Shown: positions 1-7,121 of the stretch, piece by piece
Position numbering within the stretch: the first letter of the stretch is position 1
Layout of the letters: every line of letters starts with the position of its first letter
Assembly: GCA_046153875.1 (NCBI GenBank)
Contig: JBJXFE010000070.1
Location: 1-12,523, forward strand
Source: JBJXFE01 sp046153875
GTDB taxonomy: Bacteria > Planctomycetota > Phycisphaerae > Phycisphaerales > UBA1924
DNA: 12,523 nt
Direction: 5' to 3'
The notes under the pieces: model-generated
Seen by the model: only the letters and a program-made list of their open reading frames with translations
Databases searched by the model: none
What the model was told of the DNA's origin: nothing
Program-made: the position numbers and the translations under genes

Positions 1-2
1 CG

Positions 3-116
3 TGGATCCAGAACTTCCGCCGCCTGTGCATCCGCTACGAGAAGTCCACCGCGATGTTCCAGGGCTTCCTGCACCTCGGCTGCACCCTCCTCCTGCTCAA
101 ACAGGTTCTGGGATAG
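3..116 (+). CDS. IS5-like transposase, C-terminal end (cut by window edge)
   Basis: Reading from base 3 gives 37 residues starting WIQNFRRLCIRYEKS and ending in LLLLKQVLG before a TAG stop. The R-R-L-x-x-R-Y-E-K pattern followed by a hydrophobic helix (GFLHLGCTLLLL) is the usual end of DDE transposases of the IS5 group, where the glutamate lies near the catalytic centre. The reading frame is open to the left edge, so the truncation comes from the window and says nothing about whether the element is intact. I could not define a terminal inverted repeat or target duplication between the stop and the next gene. The family call rests on this short tail only; a related DDE family is possible. Confidence 0.72.
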   Translation, partial: WIQNFRRLCIRYEKSTAMFQGFLHLGCTLLLLKQVLG

Positions 117-203
117 GCTCTAGTGTCGCGACGGGTCGGCGCACACTGCGCTCGTCGCTTCGGTGCGTATTCCCACGCGAGGACGCTCGGTGCCCGAATC
201 CAC

Positions 204-208
204 AGGAG
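204..208 (+). promoter_or_regulatory. Ribosome binding site choosing the start at 217
   Basis: AGGAG lies eight bases before the ATG at 217. The in-frame ATG at 163 has no comparable site and would put 18 charged residues ahead of the signal peptide, so 217 is preferred. Confidence 0.7.
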
Positions 209-216
209 TGCAACTC

Positions 217-1533
217 ATGCTCGTCCAACACAGTCGTCTCTTGCTCCTAGCCCTGGCGTTCAGCGCCGGGCTGTTCCACGGCGAGATTGGCCATGCACAG
301 TGTCTCCAGCAGAAGGTGACCCGCGCCATCGGCGACGCCGAGGATCGCTTCGGCGCCTCCGTGGCGATGTCGGACGACTTCCTCGTTGTCGGCGCGGTGT
401 ACGACGATCAGGCCGCGTCCAACGCCGGCGCTGCCTACGTCTATCGCCGGGACGCGGGGGGGTGGGTGGCGGACGGCGTTCTTCTTCCATCCAGCGCTCC
501 CACCGACGATGAGTTCGGCGGCGCGGTGGCCACGAACCGCGACCGCATCGCCGTCGGCGCCGTCTACGACGACGACGGCGGCGCCAATGCCGGCGCGGTG
601 TACGTCTACCGCCGCGAACCCTCGGGCTGGGTTCTCGAGAGCAAGCTCCTCGCCGACGACGCGGGGCCCGACAACTACCTCGGGGCCTCGCTCGACATGT
701 CGGGCGACCGACTGATCGCGGGAGCTCCCGGCGTCGGAGGGAAGCCCGGCTCGACGTACGTGTTTCTGCGCGAGGGATCCTCGTGGACCCAAGAAGCAAG
801 GCTCGTCGCGCCGGATCCCGAGCCCAACGCACGATTCGGAACGTCGGTGGGCATGGGCACGAACCGTTGCGTCGTTGGCGCCTTCTGGCGGGACGCGGCG
901 GGTACAGACTCGGGGAGCGCCTACGTCTTCAAGCGAACCAATGCCGGCTGGACCGTCGACGCGACACTCTTGCCCGCCGGCCTTGCCGCCGGAGACAACT
1001 TTGGACTGACCGTCGCCATGAGCGGCAATGAGGTTGTCGTTGGAGCGCAAGGTGCGGACACCGCGCTCGGCTCGGACACCGGCGCCGCGTATGTTTTTCA
1101 GCGGTCCGCGTCGGGCTGGACACAAACGGCCACCTTGGTGCCCGGGGACCTGACGCCGGGCTCGTACGCCTCGTATCCCGGCTTGGCCATCGCCGGCGAT
1201 ACGGTCATTGTCGGAGTGCCGCAAGCCGCGAGCCAGACTGGAGCGGCATATGTGTTCCAGAAGAGCGGAACCACGTGGAGCCAATCGGCCAAGTTTCTTG
1301 CGCCCGATGCCGCGACCGGCAGCATCTTCGGATACTCGGTCGCAATCAATCAGAATCGCGTTGCGGTGTCCGCCCCGTGGTCGGCGTCCGGCGGATCACC
1401 GACGGGCGCGGTGTACGTCATGTCGCTGCGCGAAGACTGTGGGTGCAAGGCCGACCTCAACAAGGATGGACTCGTCGACATTCACGACTACTACATCTTC
1501 ATGTCCGCGTACAACGCCGGGTGCGGTGGGTAG
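217..1533 (+). CDS. Secreted FG-GAP beta-propeller protein with dockerin-like C-terminus
   Basis: The 438-residue product begins with a Sec signal peptide (LLLLALAFSAGLF core, likely cut near residue 28). Residues about 38-400 hold seven repeats of about 52 residues. Each follows the pattern F-G-x-S-V-A, then a hydrophobic V-V-G-A strand, then a G-A-A-Y-V-Y/F strand and a W. These are FG-GAP (integrin-alpha-like) blades, and seven would close one propeller. The last 35 residues (ADLNKDGLVDIHDYYIF and a closing Cys) form one EF-hand-like dockerin half with D-x-N-x-D-G-x-x-D spacing, a C-terminal tail often seen in secreted planctomycete proteins. The role is probably extracellular binding or adhesion; no catalytic motif is visible. 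It appears to stand alone: a transposase end lies upstream and a strong hairpin downstream. Confidence 0.88.
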   Translation: MLVQHSRLLLLALAFSAGLFHGEIGHAQCLQQKVTRAIGDAEDRFGASVAMSDDFLVVGAVYDDQAASNAGAAYVYRRDAGGWVADGVLLPSSAPTDDEFGGAVATNRDRIAVGAVYDDDGGANAGAVYVYRREPSGWVLESKLLADDAGPDNYLGASLDMSGDRLIAGAPGVGGKPGSTYVFLREGSSWTQEARLVAPDPEPNARFGTSVGMGTNRCVVGAFWRDAAGTDSGSAYVFKRTNAGWTVDATLLPAGLAAGDNFGLTVAMSGNEVVVGAQGADTALGSDTGAAYVFQRSASGWTQTATLVPGDLTPGSYASYPGLAIAGDTVIVGVPQAASQTGAAYVFQKSGTTWSQSAKFLAPDAATGSIFGYSVAINQNRVAVSAPWSASGGSPTGAVYVMSLREDCGCKADLNKDGLVDIHDYYIFMSAYNAGCGG

Positions 1534-1618
1534 TTGCTGGCCCATGAAAGGCGGTACCTGCTGACGGTCACCTTGCGCGGCTCACCGATACTCCGACCAC
1601 ACGCGGCACGACTGTTCG

Positions 1619-1643
1619 CCGCCCGCCGCACTCCGGCGGGCGG
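1619..1643 (+). terminator. Strong GC hairpin, possible terminator of the FG-GAP gene
   Basis: CCGCCCGCCG pairs perfectly with CGGCGGGCGG around the five-base loop CACTC. No clear T-run follows (TATTCG), so it is a weak match to a classic intrinsic terminator. It sits 86 bases after the stop codon and just before the possible small gene, so it could also affect that gene's translation. Confidence 0.5.
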
Positions 1644-1673
1644 TATTCGATGATCCATCGCCGAGCCCATGCC

Positions 1674-1799
1674 ATGCGTTTCATCTTTGCCGCTCTGCTC
1701 ATCCTCGCGGCTGCGGCCGTCATGGGGATTTTCATCAACGCGAAGCCGCGCGGCGGGTCGGCACGCCGCCCTTCAGGCCCCGGTCCGTTCGACCGATAA
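1674..1799 (+). CDS. Possible small single-span membrane protein (41 aa)
   Basis: The frame encodes MRFIFAALLILAAAAVMGIF, a strongly hydrophobic N-terminal segment, and then a short Arg/Gly/Pro-rich tail ending in PGPFDR before TAA. That is the layout of a tiny membrane-anchored protein or a cleaved signal peptide. An in-frame ATG at 1650 would add MIHRRAHA and lies just after the GC hairpin. Neither start has a good Shine-Dalgarno site, so the start is unsettled. I do not recognise a family. The continuous hydrophobic run is the main support; translation is unproven. Confidence 0.4.
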   Translation: MRFIFAALLILAAAAVMGIFINAKPRGGSARRPSGPGPFDR

Positions 1800-1827
1800 A
1801 CCCGGGGACGGGATCGCCCCCATGGGG

Positions 1828-1844
1828 CTTCGGCGATGCCGAAG
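1828..1844 (+). other. Hairpin upstream of the zinc-ribbon gene
   Basis: CTTCGGC and GCCGAAG form a perfect seven-base stem around GAT. It lies in the 93-base gap between the small ORF and the zinc-ribbon gene, within a GC-rich stretch that also contains CCCCATGGGG. It may be a terminator or a leader structure; no T-run follows. Confidence 0.35.
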
Positions 1845-1892
1845 ACACCCGGGGCCGACCGACTCGGCAGCAACCCCGCCAGGAGGCCGCGC

Positions 1893-2510
1893 ATGAACTG
1901 CCCCGCCTGCTCGTCCGTGCTCAAGCCCATCCAGTACGAGGGCACGGAGCTGCACACCTGCGACGGCTGCGGCGGCGAGTTTGTCGGCCCCGAGGCCCTG
2001 GCCCACGTCGTCAACACGCGGGACGCGAAGCCGGCGCCGCGGACGGTGCAGCCGTCACCACGGCAATCACAGCCGGCGGCGCAGCATCGCGCTCCCAAGT
2101 CGAAGAAACCCGGGGGCCCGGCCGCGGGGACCACGACGCGCGGAGCCACGGCCGGCCAGGCGCCGGGCCGTTCCGGCACGCCCGTCCCCGGCATCCCCGG
2201 CGACGACCCGATCCGCAAGATGACGTGTGCCGCGTGCGCCAGCCCCACCACCGTCATCACCTACGCGCTCGACACCGGCGTGAGCGTGGATCGCTGCGGC
2301 GTGTGCGGCGGGGTCTGGCTCGACCGGGACGAGCTCGAGCACATCCAGTCGATCATGGACCAGGCCCAGGACGCGGCATCCGCCAAGCGAGCGGGGGCGG
2401 CCGGGGCGCTCGCGGACGCGAAGCGGAAGAGCCGCGAGGTAGGCGTGTTCCACGGCTCGCGGTTCAGCTTCGTGAACGCGATCGTCAACCGCTTCCTCGA
2501 CGCGGCGTGA
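1893..2510 (+). CDS. zf-TFIIB-type double zinc-ribbon protein
   Basis: An AGGAGG site at 1881-1886 sets the ATG at 1893, giving 205 residues. Two zinc ribbons are visible. The first is at residues 3-26 (C-P-A-C, then C-D-G-C-G-G-E-F). The second is at 112-148 (C-A-A-C, then C-G-V-C-G-G-V-W-L-D-R-D-E-L). The GG-x-W-L-D-x-x-E-L signature is that of zf-TFIIB proteins. A low-complexity Pro/Ala/Gly/Lys linker (about 45-108) separates the ribbons, and a charged helical tail follows. The protein should be cytoplasmic and bind one zinc per ribbon. Family members are mostly of unknown function, so nucleic-acid or protein binding is a guess. The first ribbon has Phe where the second has the usual Trp. 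The gene converges on the diverged 5S copy. Confidence 0.85.
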   Translation: MNCPACSSVLKPIQYEGTELHTCDGCGGEFVGPEALAHVVNTRDAKPAPRTVQPSPRQSQPAAQHRAPKSKKPGGPAAGTTTRGATAGQAPGRSGTPVPGIPGDDPIRKMTCAACASPTTVITYALDTGVSVDRCGVCGGVWLDRDELEHIQSIMDQAQDAASAKRAGAAGALADAKRKSREVGVFHGSRFSFVNAIVNRFLDAA

Positions 2511-2537
2511 GGCGCCGATGATCGGCTCGGAGTCCGC

Positions 2538-2576
2538 AAAAACAAAGACCCCGCCCAGGTTTACCTGAGCGGGGTC
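2538..2576 (-). terminator. Intrinsic terminator of the left 5S unit
   Basis: On the minus strand GACCCCGC and GCGGGGTC form the base of a stem continued by CAGGT/ACCTG after one mismatch. It is followed by a T-rich run TTTGTTTTT. The stem is identical, base for base, to the terminator of the right 5S copy. Confidence 0.85.
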
Positions 2577-2578
2577 AA

Positions 2579-2688
2579 GCGTCGGCGATGACCTGCTTTC
2601 CCGCGATGCGGAATCAACGGCGGCCCGGGCTCAACTCCTGTGTTCGAGATCGGAACAGGTGTTTCCCGGGGCCTATGGTCACCGACAG
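2579..2688 (-). rRNA. Diverged orphan 5S rRNA copy, probable pseudogene
   Basis: On the minus strand this matches the right-hand 5S gene over its full length without indels, including the terminal helix (GTCGGTGA with TCGCCGAC). It carries eight substitutions, all within 2595-2651. Several hit conserved positions: the loop C motif reads GTTCCGATCTCGAAC instead of GTTCCCATCTCGAAC. GCAGTTAAGCC has become GGAGTTGAGCC, which adds a C-C mismatch in helix II. Loop E bases on both strands are changed. No 16S or 23S gene adjoins it. I therefore think it is a decaying or non-ribosomal copy, though the intact ends and terminator mean it could still be transcribed and folded. Ends are approximate. Confidence 0.8.
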
Positions 2689-2691
2689 GTC

Positions 2692-2717
2692 CGGTGCGCC
2701 GCTTTCGAGCCGCACCG
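2692..2717 (-). other. Hairpin at the 5' side of the left 5S RNA, one mismatch
   Basis: This corresponds to the perfect hairpin beside the right 5S gene. Here a G-to-C change at 2699 breaks one pair in the nine-position stem. That fits relaxed selection on this copy. Confidence 0.6.
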
Positions 2718-2750
2718 ATCGACGACCGTAGCAACCGGCTGGGGGGTCTC

Positions 2751-3689
2751 ATGCCGAGTCCACCAGTTTTCCTCGTCGGTGCGGAACGGTCCGGGACCAC
2801 CCTGCTGGGTCTCATGCTCGGCCACCACCCGCTTGTGGCCTGGGCCGGCGAGTTCACGTACGCCGTCGACCGGATCGATGCGCCGAACGCCTGGCCCGAC
2901 ACCGGTGAGTACGCCGCCTGGATCGCGCGCGATCGGGTGTTCCGCGCCGGCCGTTTCGCGATCGACCACTCGTGCACCTACCCGGAACTCGTGGACAGCT
3001 TCCTGTCCCAGTGCCGCCGTCGCGCGGGCAAGCCCCTCGCCGGGGCAACCGTCCACCGGAACTTCGACCGGCTGCTCCGGATCTGGCCCGATGCCCGGCT
3101 CATCCATCTGGTGCGCGACCCGCGCGACGTGGCGCGCTCTGTCGTCGCCATGGGTTGGTCGGGCACCATGTGGCACGGCGTCGACCGCTGGCTCCACGCC
3201 GAGGCCGCATGGGAGCGATTGCGCGACGCGACGCCTGAATCGCAGCGGTGCGAGGTCCGGTTCGAAGAACTCATTGCCGATGCACCGCGCACGCTTCAAC
3301 GAGTGTGCACGTTTCTCGGAGTTGGGTACAGCCCTGCGATGCTCGAGTACCCGGGCGACACCACCTACCACCCGCCCGACCCACGACTCGTGCGCCAGTG
3401 GGAGCGCCGCTGCACGACCTACGAGGTTCAGCTCGCGGAGGCACGATTGGGTTCCTGGCTCGCGGCGCGCGGGTACGAGCCGAGCGGGCGCCCCGCGCTC
3501 CGCGTCAGTGCCGCCCACAAGCAGGCCCTTCGGGTCCGCACCCGAATACGCGGCATCCAGAACCGCGTTCACAAGTTCGGGTGGAGGCTCGTTCTCGCCG
3601 AGTACATCACGCGTCGCCTTCACTTCCAGGAATGGAACGCGAAGCTCATCCGCCTGCTCGACATTAAGGAGTCGAAGTTCCTCAAGTAG
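2751..3689 (+). CDS. PAPS-dependent sulfotransferase family protein
   Basis: The 312-residue product starts MPSPPVFLVGAERSGTTLL. V-G-A-E-R-S-G-T-T (residues 9-17) is the 5'-phosphosulfate-binding loop for PAPS. Residues 116-132 (RLIHLVRDPRDVARSVV) form the 3'-phosphate-binding segment with Arg122 and Ser130. The V-R-F-E-E-L-I-x-D-x-P stretch at 169-179 completes the Sulfotransfer_3 pattern. The enzyme should move sulfate from PAPS to an acceptor such as a glycan or a protein tyrosine; the acceptor cannot be told from sequence. The start is placed by the P-loop lying right after it and by GGGGGG just upstream; an earlier in-frame ATG at 2640 would lie inside the 5S copy. The basic C-terminal tail (about 245-312) matches no motif I know. 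It could modify surface polymers. Confidence 0.87.
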   Translation: MPSPPVFLVGAERSGTTLLGLMLGHHPLVAWAGEFTYAVDRIDAPNAWPDTGEYAAWIARDRVFRAGRFAIDHSCTYPELVDSFLSQCRRRAGKPLAGATVHRNFDRLLRIWPDARLIHLVRDPRDVARSVVAMGWSGTMWHGVDRWLHAEAAWERLRDATPESQRCEVRFEELIADAPRTLQRVCTFLGVGYSPAMLEYPGDTTYHPPDPRLVRQWERRCTTYEVQLAEARLGSWLAARGYEPSGRPALRVSAAHKQALRVRTRIRGIQNRVHKFGWRLVLAEYITRRLHFQEWNAKLIRLLDIKESKFLK

Positions 3690-3872
3690 CCCCGTGCGGC
3701 CAGGCACCGAGCCGGATCGGACGGCGGCAATCCTCCCGGCACCCGCTCGGCGACAGACGCGGGTGCTCGACCCGCTGCCGCAGTTGCCTTCGGCCCCCGC
3801 CCCATTCGACCGGTACATCCTCTCGCGGGCCCGGCGCGCGCGCCCTGGCGCCGCCCATCCCGACGGAGGGGC

Positions 3873-3896
3873 AGCCCCGGACCCATGGACGGGGCT
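3873..3896. other. Hairpin between convergent genes
   Basis: AGCCCCG and CGGGGCT form a seven-base stem around a ten-base loop. It lies in the 271-base gap between the sulfotransferase (plus) and kinase (minus) stops and may act on both strands as a weak terminator. No T-run follows on either side. I see no gene in the rest of this gap. Confidence 0.35.
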
Positions 3897-3960
3897 CAGC
3901 GCGGCGTCGCCGCTCCGTTCAGGTTGACGGTGGCCCCGCGATCGGCCGCGCGTCTTCCGT

Positions 3961-6402
3961 TCAATCCGCTCGCGATCGATACGTCTCGGCCTGTTCCGGC
4001 CGGGCGAGGCGCTCGTAGAACGTGATCACCCGCTCCAGCGCGCGGGCGCGTTCCGCGCGCCGTGTCGGGTGGTGCGAGTCGATCCCCTCGAACGCCTGAA
4101 CGAGCATCGGCTCGGCCTCCGCGTCGCGCCCCAGCACGGCCAGGGCGTGCCCCAGATCGCTCCGCGCGACGAAGACGGAGAGCGTGTTCGCGGGGAGGGT
4201 GCGCTCGCGGACCGCCAGGTTCTCGCGGAGGATCGGCTCGGCCTCCGCGGCGCGCCCGGCCTCGGTGAGCGCCCGGCCCAGCAGCAGCTGGTTCGTCAGC
4301 GTGGTCGCGTGATCGGGTCCGTAGGGCCCGCGTATGGCGTCCACGGACGCGCCCAGGAGCGCCGCGGCCTCGGCGGCCCGGCCCGAAGGGAGGAGCACGT
4401 CGGTGCAGTATGCGCCCACGAACCGGTGCCGCTCCTCGGCGAGCGGGCCGGTCGCCTGTTCGATCAAGGGTTGGGAGCGCGCGTACGCCGCGGCGCCTTC
4501 GTCCCGCCGACCGGCGCGACAGAGGGCTTGTGCAAGCCGGAGATACGCCATACCCAGGCGACCCGAGTTCCCGGGTCGGTCGGATCGCTCGAGGCGTTCC
4601 ACGACCGGGGTGAGAATCTCGATGACCCGGGCGGTGTCACCCTGAGTGACCGCGATCGCGGCGAGGTCAATAAGGCAGTCCACTTCCGCGAGACTTCCCG
4701 GCCCTTTCAGCCGGTAGATTGAGATGGCGCGTTCATGGGCCGCTACGGCCTCGTCCACGCGGCCGGCGCTGCCGTAGGACGAGGCGAGCCAGGCGAGCCC
4801 ATCGGCCAGGGTCCGGCTGGCCGGACCGTGGGCGCGCTCGCGGTAGGCCACAATCCACTCGAACTGCGTGACCACCGATGCGTTGACGCGGAGAGCGCGG
4901 TAGGTTCGTCCGAGGGCGTCCCGCACCGCGTCCTCGACTTCGGGGTGTTCCTTGAGCGCCCCGGCGTCGAGCCGGGCCGCGGCGCGGTCCACGGCTTCGC
5001 GGACCGACAGGTCGGCATCGCCCCCGCGCGTGGGCTGCGCGTCCGCGAGCATGTCGGTGAGGAACGTACGGACGGCCTCGGCGCGCCGGGTTTCGAGGCG
5101 TGCCGCGTCCCGGTCGTTGCGCGCGGCGGTTTCGGCCCGTGTGGCGCGCACGGCCTGCCACGCCGTGCCCGCTACGCCGATCACGAGCACGAGCAGGGCC
5201 GACGCCGCGCCGGCCACGCCCGCGCGATGTCGCGAGACGAACTTCCGGAGGCGATACCCCGCCGACGGCGGGCCCGCCATCACCGCCTGGCCGTCAAGGT
5301 GCCGCCGGATGTCCGCCGCCAGTTCCGAGCACGACGAGTACCGGCGCGCGCGATCCGGGTCCATCGCCTTGAGCGTGATCCAGTCCAGGTCGCCACGGAG
5401 TCGGCGGGCCAGCGCTCTGGCATCCGTCCCGCGGCGCTCGGCGATCCCGGCGGCTTCCCCGCCCATGAGCCGGACGCGCCCGCTCGGCGGCGCTACCGGG
5501 GCCGAGGGGCGGGCAAGGCCGCTCGACGCACCGCCCGTTGCGCCGTCCGAGGGCATGGCGCCGCACACCAGCCGGTAGAGCAGCACGCCCAGCGAATAGA
5601 TGTCCGACCGGGTGTCCACGTCGCCGCCGGGGACCGCCTGCTCCGGGCTGACGTACTCGGGCGTGCCGACGAACTGTCCGGGCTCGGTGGCGGCGGTGTG
5701 CTCGGCGCGGGTCTCCCCCAGAGCCTTGGCGATCCCGAAGTCGATGACCTTGACGGCCGCGTGCCCGTCCACCGTGTCCACGAGGATGTTCGAGGGCTTG
5801 ATGTCGCGGTGGATGACGCCCTTGTGGTGGGCGTGCTCGATCGCGGCGCACGCGTCGAGGAACAGGCCCAGACGGCCCGGGATGTCCAGGCGGTGCGTGT
5901 CGCAATACTCGGTGATCGGGGGCCCGGGGACGTGCTCCATCACGAAGTAGGGCCGGCCGCGCTCGGTGACGCCCGCGTCGATCACGCGCGCGATGTGGGC
6001 GTGCGACATGAGGGCGAGGGTGCGTCGTTCGGCCTCGAAACGCCGGACGATCTGGCGGGTGTCCATGCCGAGCTTGACGACCTTGATCGCCACCTGCCGC
6101 CGGATTGGCGACTCCTGCTCGCCCAGGTACACGCTCCCGAATCCGCCCTCGCCGATCCGGCGCACGATCCGGTAGGGCCCGACGCGCGGGCCGACTTCAT
6201 CGAGCGGTGGGGGCGCATCGGCGGGCGGCCCGGTGAGGAACGCGGCGGGTGCGACCCGCTCGTGCTCCAGGAGCGCCTCGACCTCGCGCCGGAGCGGGCC
6301 GTTGTCGCCGCAGCGGGCCGCGACATACGGCGCGCGCTGCGCCTCAGGGAGGTCGCAGGCCTCCTGAAAGATGGACTCGGCGGCGTCGCGATCGTCGCGC
6401 AC
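3961..6402 (-). CDS. Receptor-type Ser/Thr protein kinase with TPR-like C-terminus
   Basis: The 813-residue product has a short N-terminal helical region (1-65) and a PknB-like kinase domain (about 76-370). The catalytic set is complete: G-loop GEGGFGSVY (84-92), VAIK Lys107, HRDIKPSN (Asp200, Asn205) and DFG (221-223). TPEYVSPEQ marks the activation segment end. One membrane span follows (about 394-415), then a coiled stretch and a helical TPR-like region (about 490-800) with repeated GR-x-x-E-A patterns. This layout is typical of planctomycete kinases: kinase inside, TPR region on the other side of the membrane. The start is GTG, sharing its first base with the TAG stop of the sigma gene; GGGGAG (6411-6416) lies eight bases upstream. 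It probably senses an envelope signal and acts with the coupled sigma factor; its substrates are unknown. Confidence 0.93.
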   Translation of the reverse strand: MRDDRDAAESIFQEACDLPEAQRAPYVAARCGDNGPLRREVEALLEHERVAPAAFLTGPPADAPPPLDEVGPRVGPYRIVRRIGEGGFGSVYLGEQESPIRRQVAIKVVKLGMDTRQIVRRFEAERRTLALMSHAHIARVIDAGVTERGRPYFVMEHVPGPPITEYCDTHRLDIPGRLGLFLDACAAIEHAHHKGVIHRDIKPSNILVDTVDGHAAVKVIDFGIAKALGETRAEHTAATEPGQFVGTPEYVSPEQAVPGGDVDTRSDIYSLGVLLYRLVCGAMPSDGATGGASSGLARPSAPVAPPSGRVRLMGGEAAGIAERRGTDARALARRLRGDLDWITLKAMDPDRARRYSSCSELAADIRRHLDGQAVMAGPPSAGYRLRKFVSRHRAGVAGAASALLVLVIGVAGTAWQAVRATRAETAARNDRDAARLETRRAEAVRTFLTDMLADAQPTRGGDADLSVREAVDRAAARLDAGALKEHPEVEDAVRDALGRTYRALRVNASVVTQFEWIVAYRERAHGPASRTLADGLAWLASSYGSAGRVDEAVAAHERAISIYRLKGPGSLAEVDCLIDLAAIAVTQGDTARVIEILTPVVERLERSDRPGNSGRLGMAYLRLAQALCRAGRRDEGAAAYARSQPLIEQATGPLAEERHRFVGAYCTDVLLPSGRAAEAAALLGASVDAIRGPYGPDHATTLTNQLLLGRALTEAGRAAEAEPILRENLAVRERTLPANTLSVFVARSDLGHALAVLGRDAEAEPMLVQAFEGIDSHHPTRRAERARALERVITFYERLARPEQAETYRSRAD

Positions 6403-6977
6403 TACGACGTCTCCCCGGGCTTTCGCTCTGTTAGCGCCCTGTGCAGGCGGGCGCGGATGTACCTCCAGTGGCGCTCGACGGTGCGGGTGGAGAGCCCCAT
6501 GACCGCGCCGGTCTGCTCGGCGGTCAACCCCGCGAAGAACCGGAGCTGCACGATCCGGTGCTTCTCCGGGTCCTCGCGCTCCAGCGACTCCAACTCGGTG
6601 TGCAGCTCCAGCAGGTCCTCGGCGGGGGCGTCGGTCGGCGCGGCAAGCAGGCCCGCAGGGTCGGCGCGTTCGCGCCGGCGTCCCCCCCCGCGCTTCAGCG
6701 CGGCCTTGGCGCGCGCCTGCTCAACGAGGATGTCGTGCATGGCCCGTGCGGCGGAGAGGAAGAACTCGCGCTGGCCCCCGTAGTTCATCGATCCCTTGTC
6801 CACGAGGCGGATGTAGGCCTCGTGCACGAGGGCGGTGGTCTGGAGCGTGCCACCGGGGCGCAGCCGCGACAGGGCACTCGCGGCCATCTCGCGGAGGGAG
6901 CGATAGAGATCGGGGAGGGGCTGGACGTTCCCCGGGCGTTCGATCGGCCGGTGATTGTCCGGCGTGCGTCCCGTCAT
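6402..6977 (-). CDS. ECF-type RNA polymerase sigma factor (TIGR02999-like)
   Basis: The 191-residue product has region 2 at about 20-95 (ALVHEAYIRLVD, then REFFLSAARAMHDILVEQA and a KRGGG turn). Region 4 is at about 125-182 (LRFFAGLTAEQTGAVMGLS, then RTVERHWRYIRARLHR as the recognition helix). This matches the sigma family that accompanies Ser/Thr kinases in Planctomycetes. The gene ends in TAG overlapping the kinase GTG by one base, so the two are translated from one message. No anti-sigma gene is present, so regulation by the kinase, perhaps by phosphorylation, is the likely mechanism (inference). The ATG at 6977 has no clear Shine-Dalgarno site, but the length suits the family. Confidence 0.92.
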   Translation of the reverse strand: MTGRTPDNHRPIERPGNVQPLPDLYRSLREMAASALSRLRPGGTLQTTALVHEAYIRLVDKGSMNYGGQREFFLSAARAMHDILVEQARAKAALKRGGGRRRERADPAGLLAAPTDAPAEDLLELHTELESLEREDPEKHRIVQLRFFAGLTAEQTGAVMGLSTRTVERHWRYIRARLHRALTERKPGETS

Positions 6978-7029
6978 GGGTGGTGGCCCCGGTGTGCCGG
7001 ATCGGGCAATTCGTGTCGGGCGCGCGTCG

Positions 7030-7048
7030 CGGAATGCGGTTCATTCCG
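7030..7048. promoter_or_regulatory. Inverted repeat in the divergent intergenic region
   Basis: CGGAATG and CATTCCG form a perfect seven-base inverted repeat around CGGTT. It lies in the 144-base gap between the sigma factor (minus) and fibre operon (plus), 53 bases from the sigma start and 73 from the operon start. It is a candidate operator or RNA hairpin. I could not assign -35/-10 boxes with confidence. Confidence 0.4.
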
Positions 7049-7121
7049 GCCCGGCACCTCGCCGAGCAGTCTACCCCTGCCCCGAGGTCACACAAGACCC
7101 GGGCTCCGTTGGAGAGATGCC

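Larger units (their letters stand above)
2544..2717. repeat. Left copy of a 174-bp direct repeat (5S unit)
   Basis: It aligns without gaps to 11792-11965, with 11 differences at 2595, 2610, 2612, 2617, 2627, 2632, 2637, 2651, 2688, 2689 and 2699. The unit includes the terminator stem, the 5S gene and the hairpin at the 5' side of the RNA. Homology stops sharply at both ends, and the offset is exactly 9,248 bp. Confidence 0.9.

Noticed and set aside
117..203. Possible right end of the IS5-like element
   Set aside because: I could not identify a terminal inverted repeat because the left end of the element lies outside the window, so no boundary can be claimed.
247..1284. 345-residue minus-strand frame opposite the FG-GAP gene
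   Set aside because: Shadow of a clear repeat protein with signal peptide and ribosome binding site on the plus strand.
2659..3927. 422-residue frame overlapping the sulfotransferase in another phase
   Set aside because: Low-complexity Ser/Arg/Pro composition, starts within the 5S copy, and conflicts with a frame that has both PAPS-binding motifs.
4735..6783. 682-residue open frame on the plus strand opposite the kinase
   Set aside because: It lies antisense to a kinase with all catalytic motifs, crosses into the sigma gene and shows no recognisable domain. Long antisense frames are expected at this GC content.
6441..7121. Upstream extension of the first fibre gene
   Set aside because: It would run antisense through the sigma factor and bury the signal peptide; the ATG at 7122 has a GGAGAG site and a typical signal sequence.
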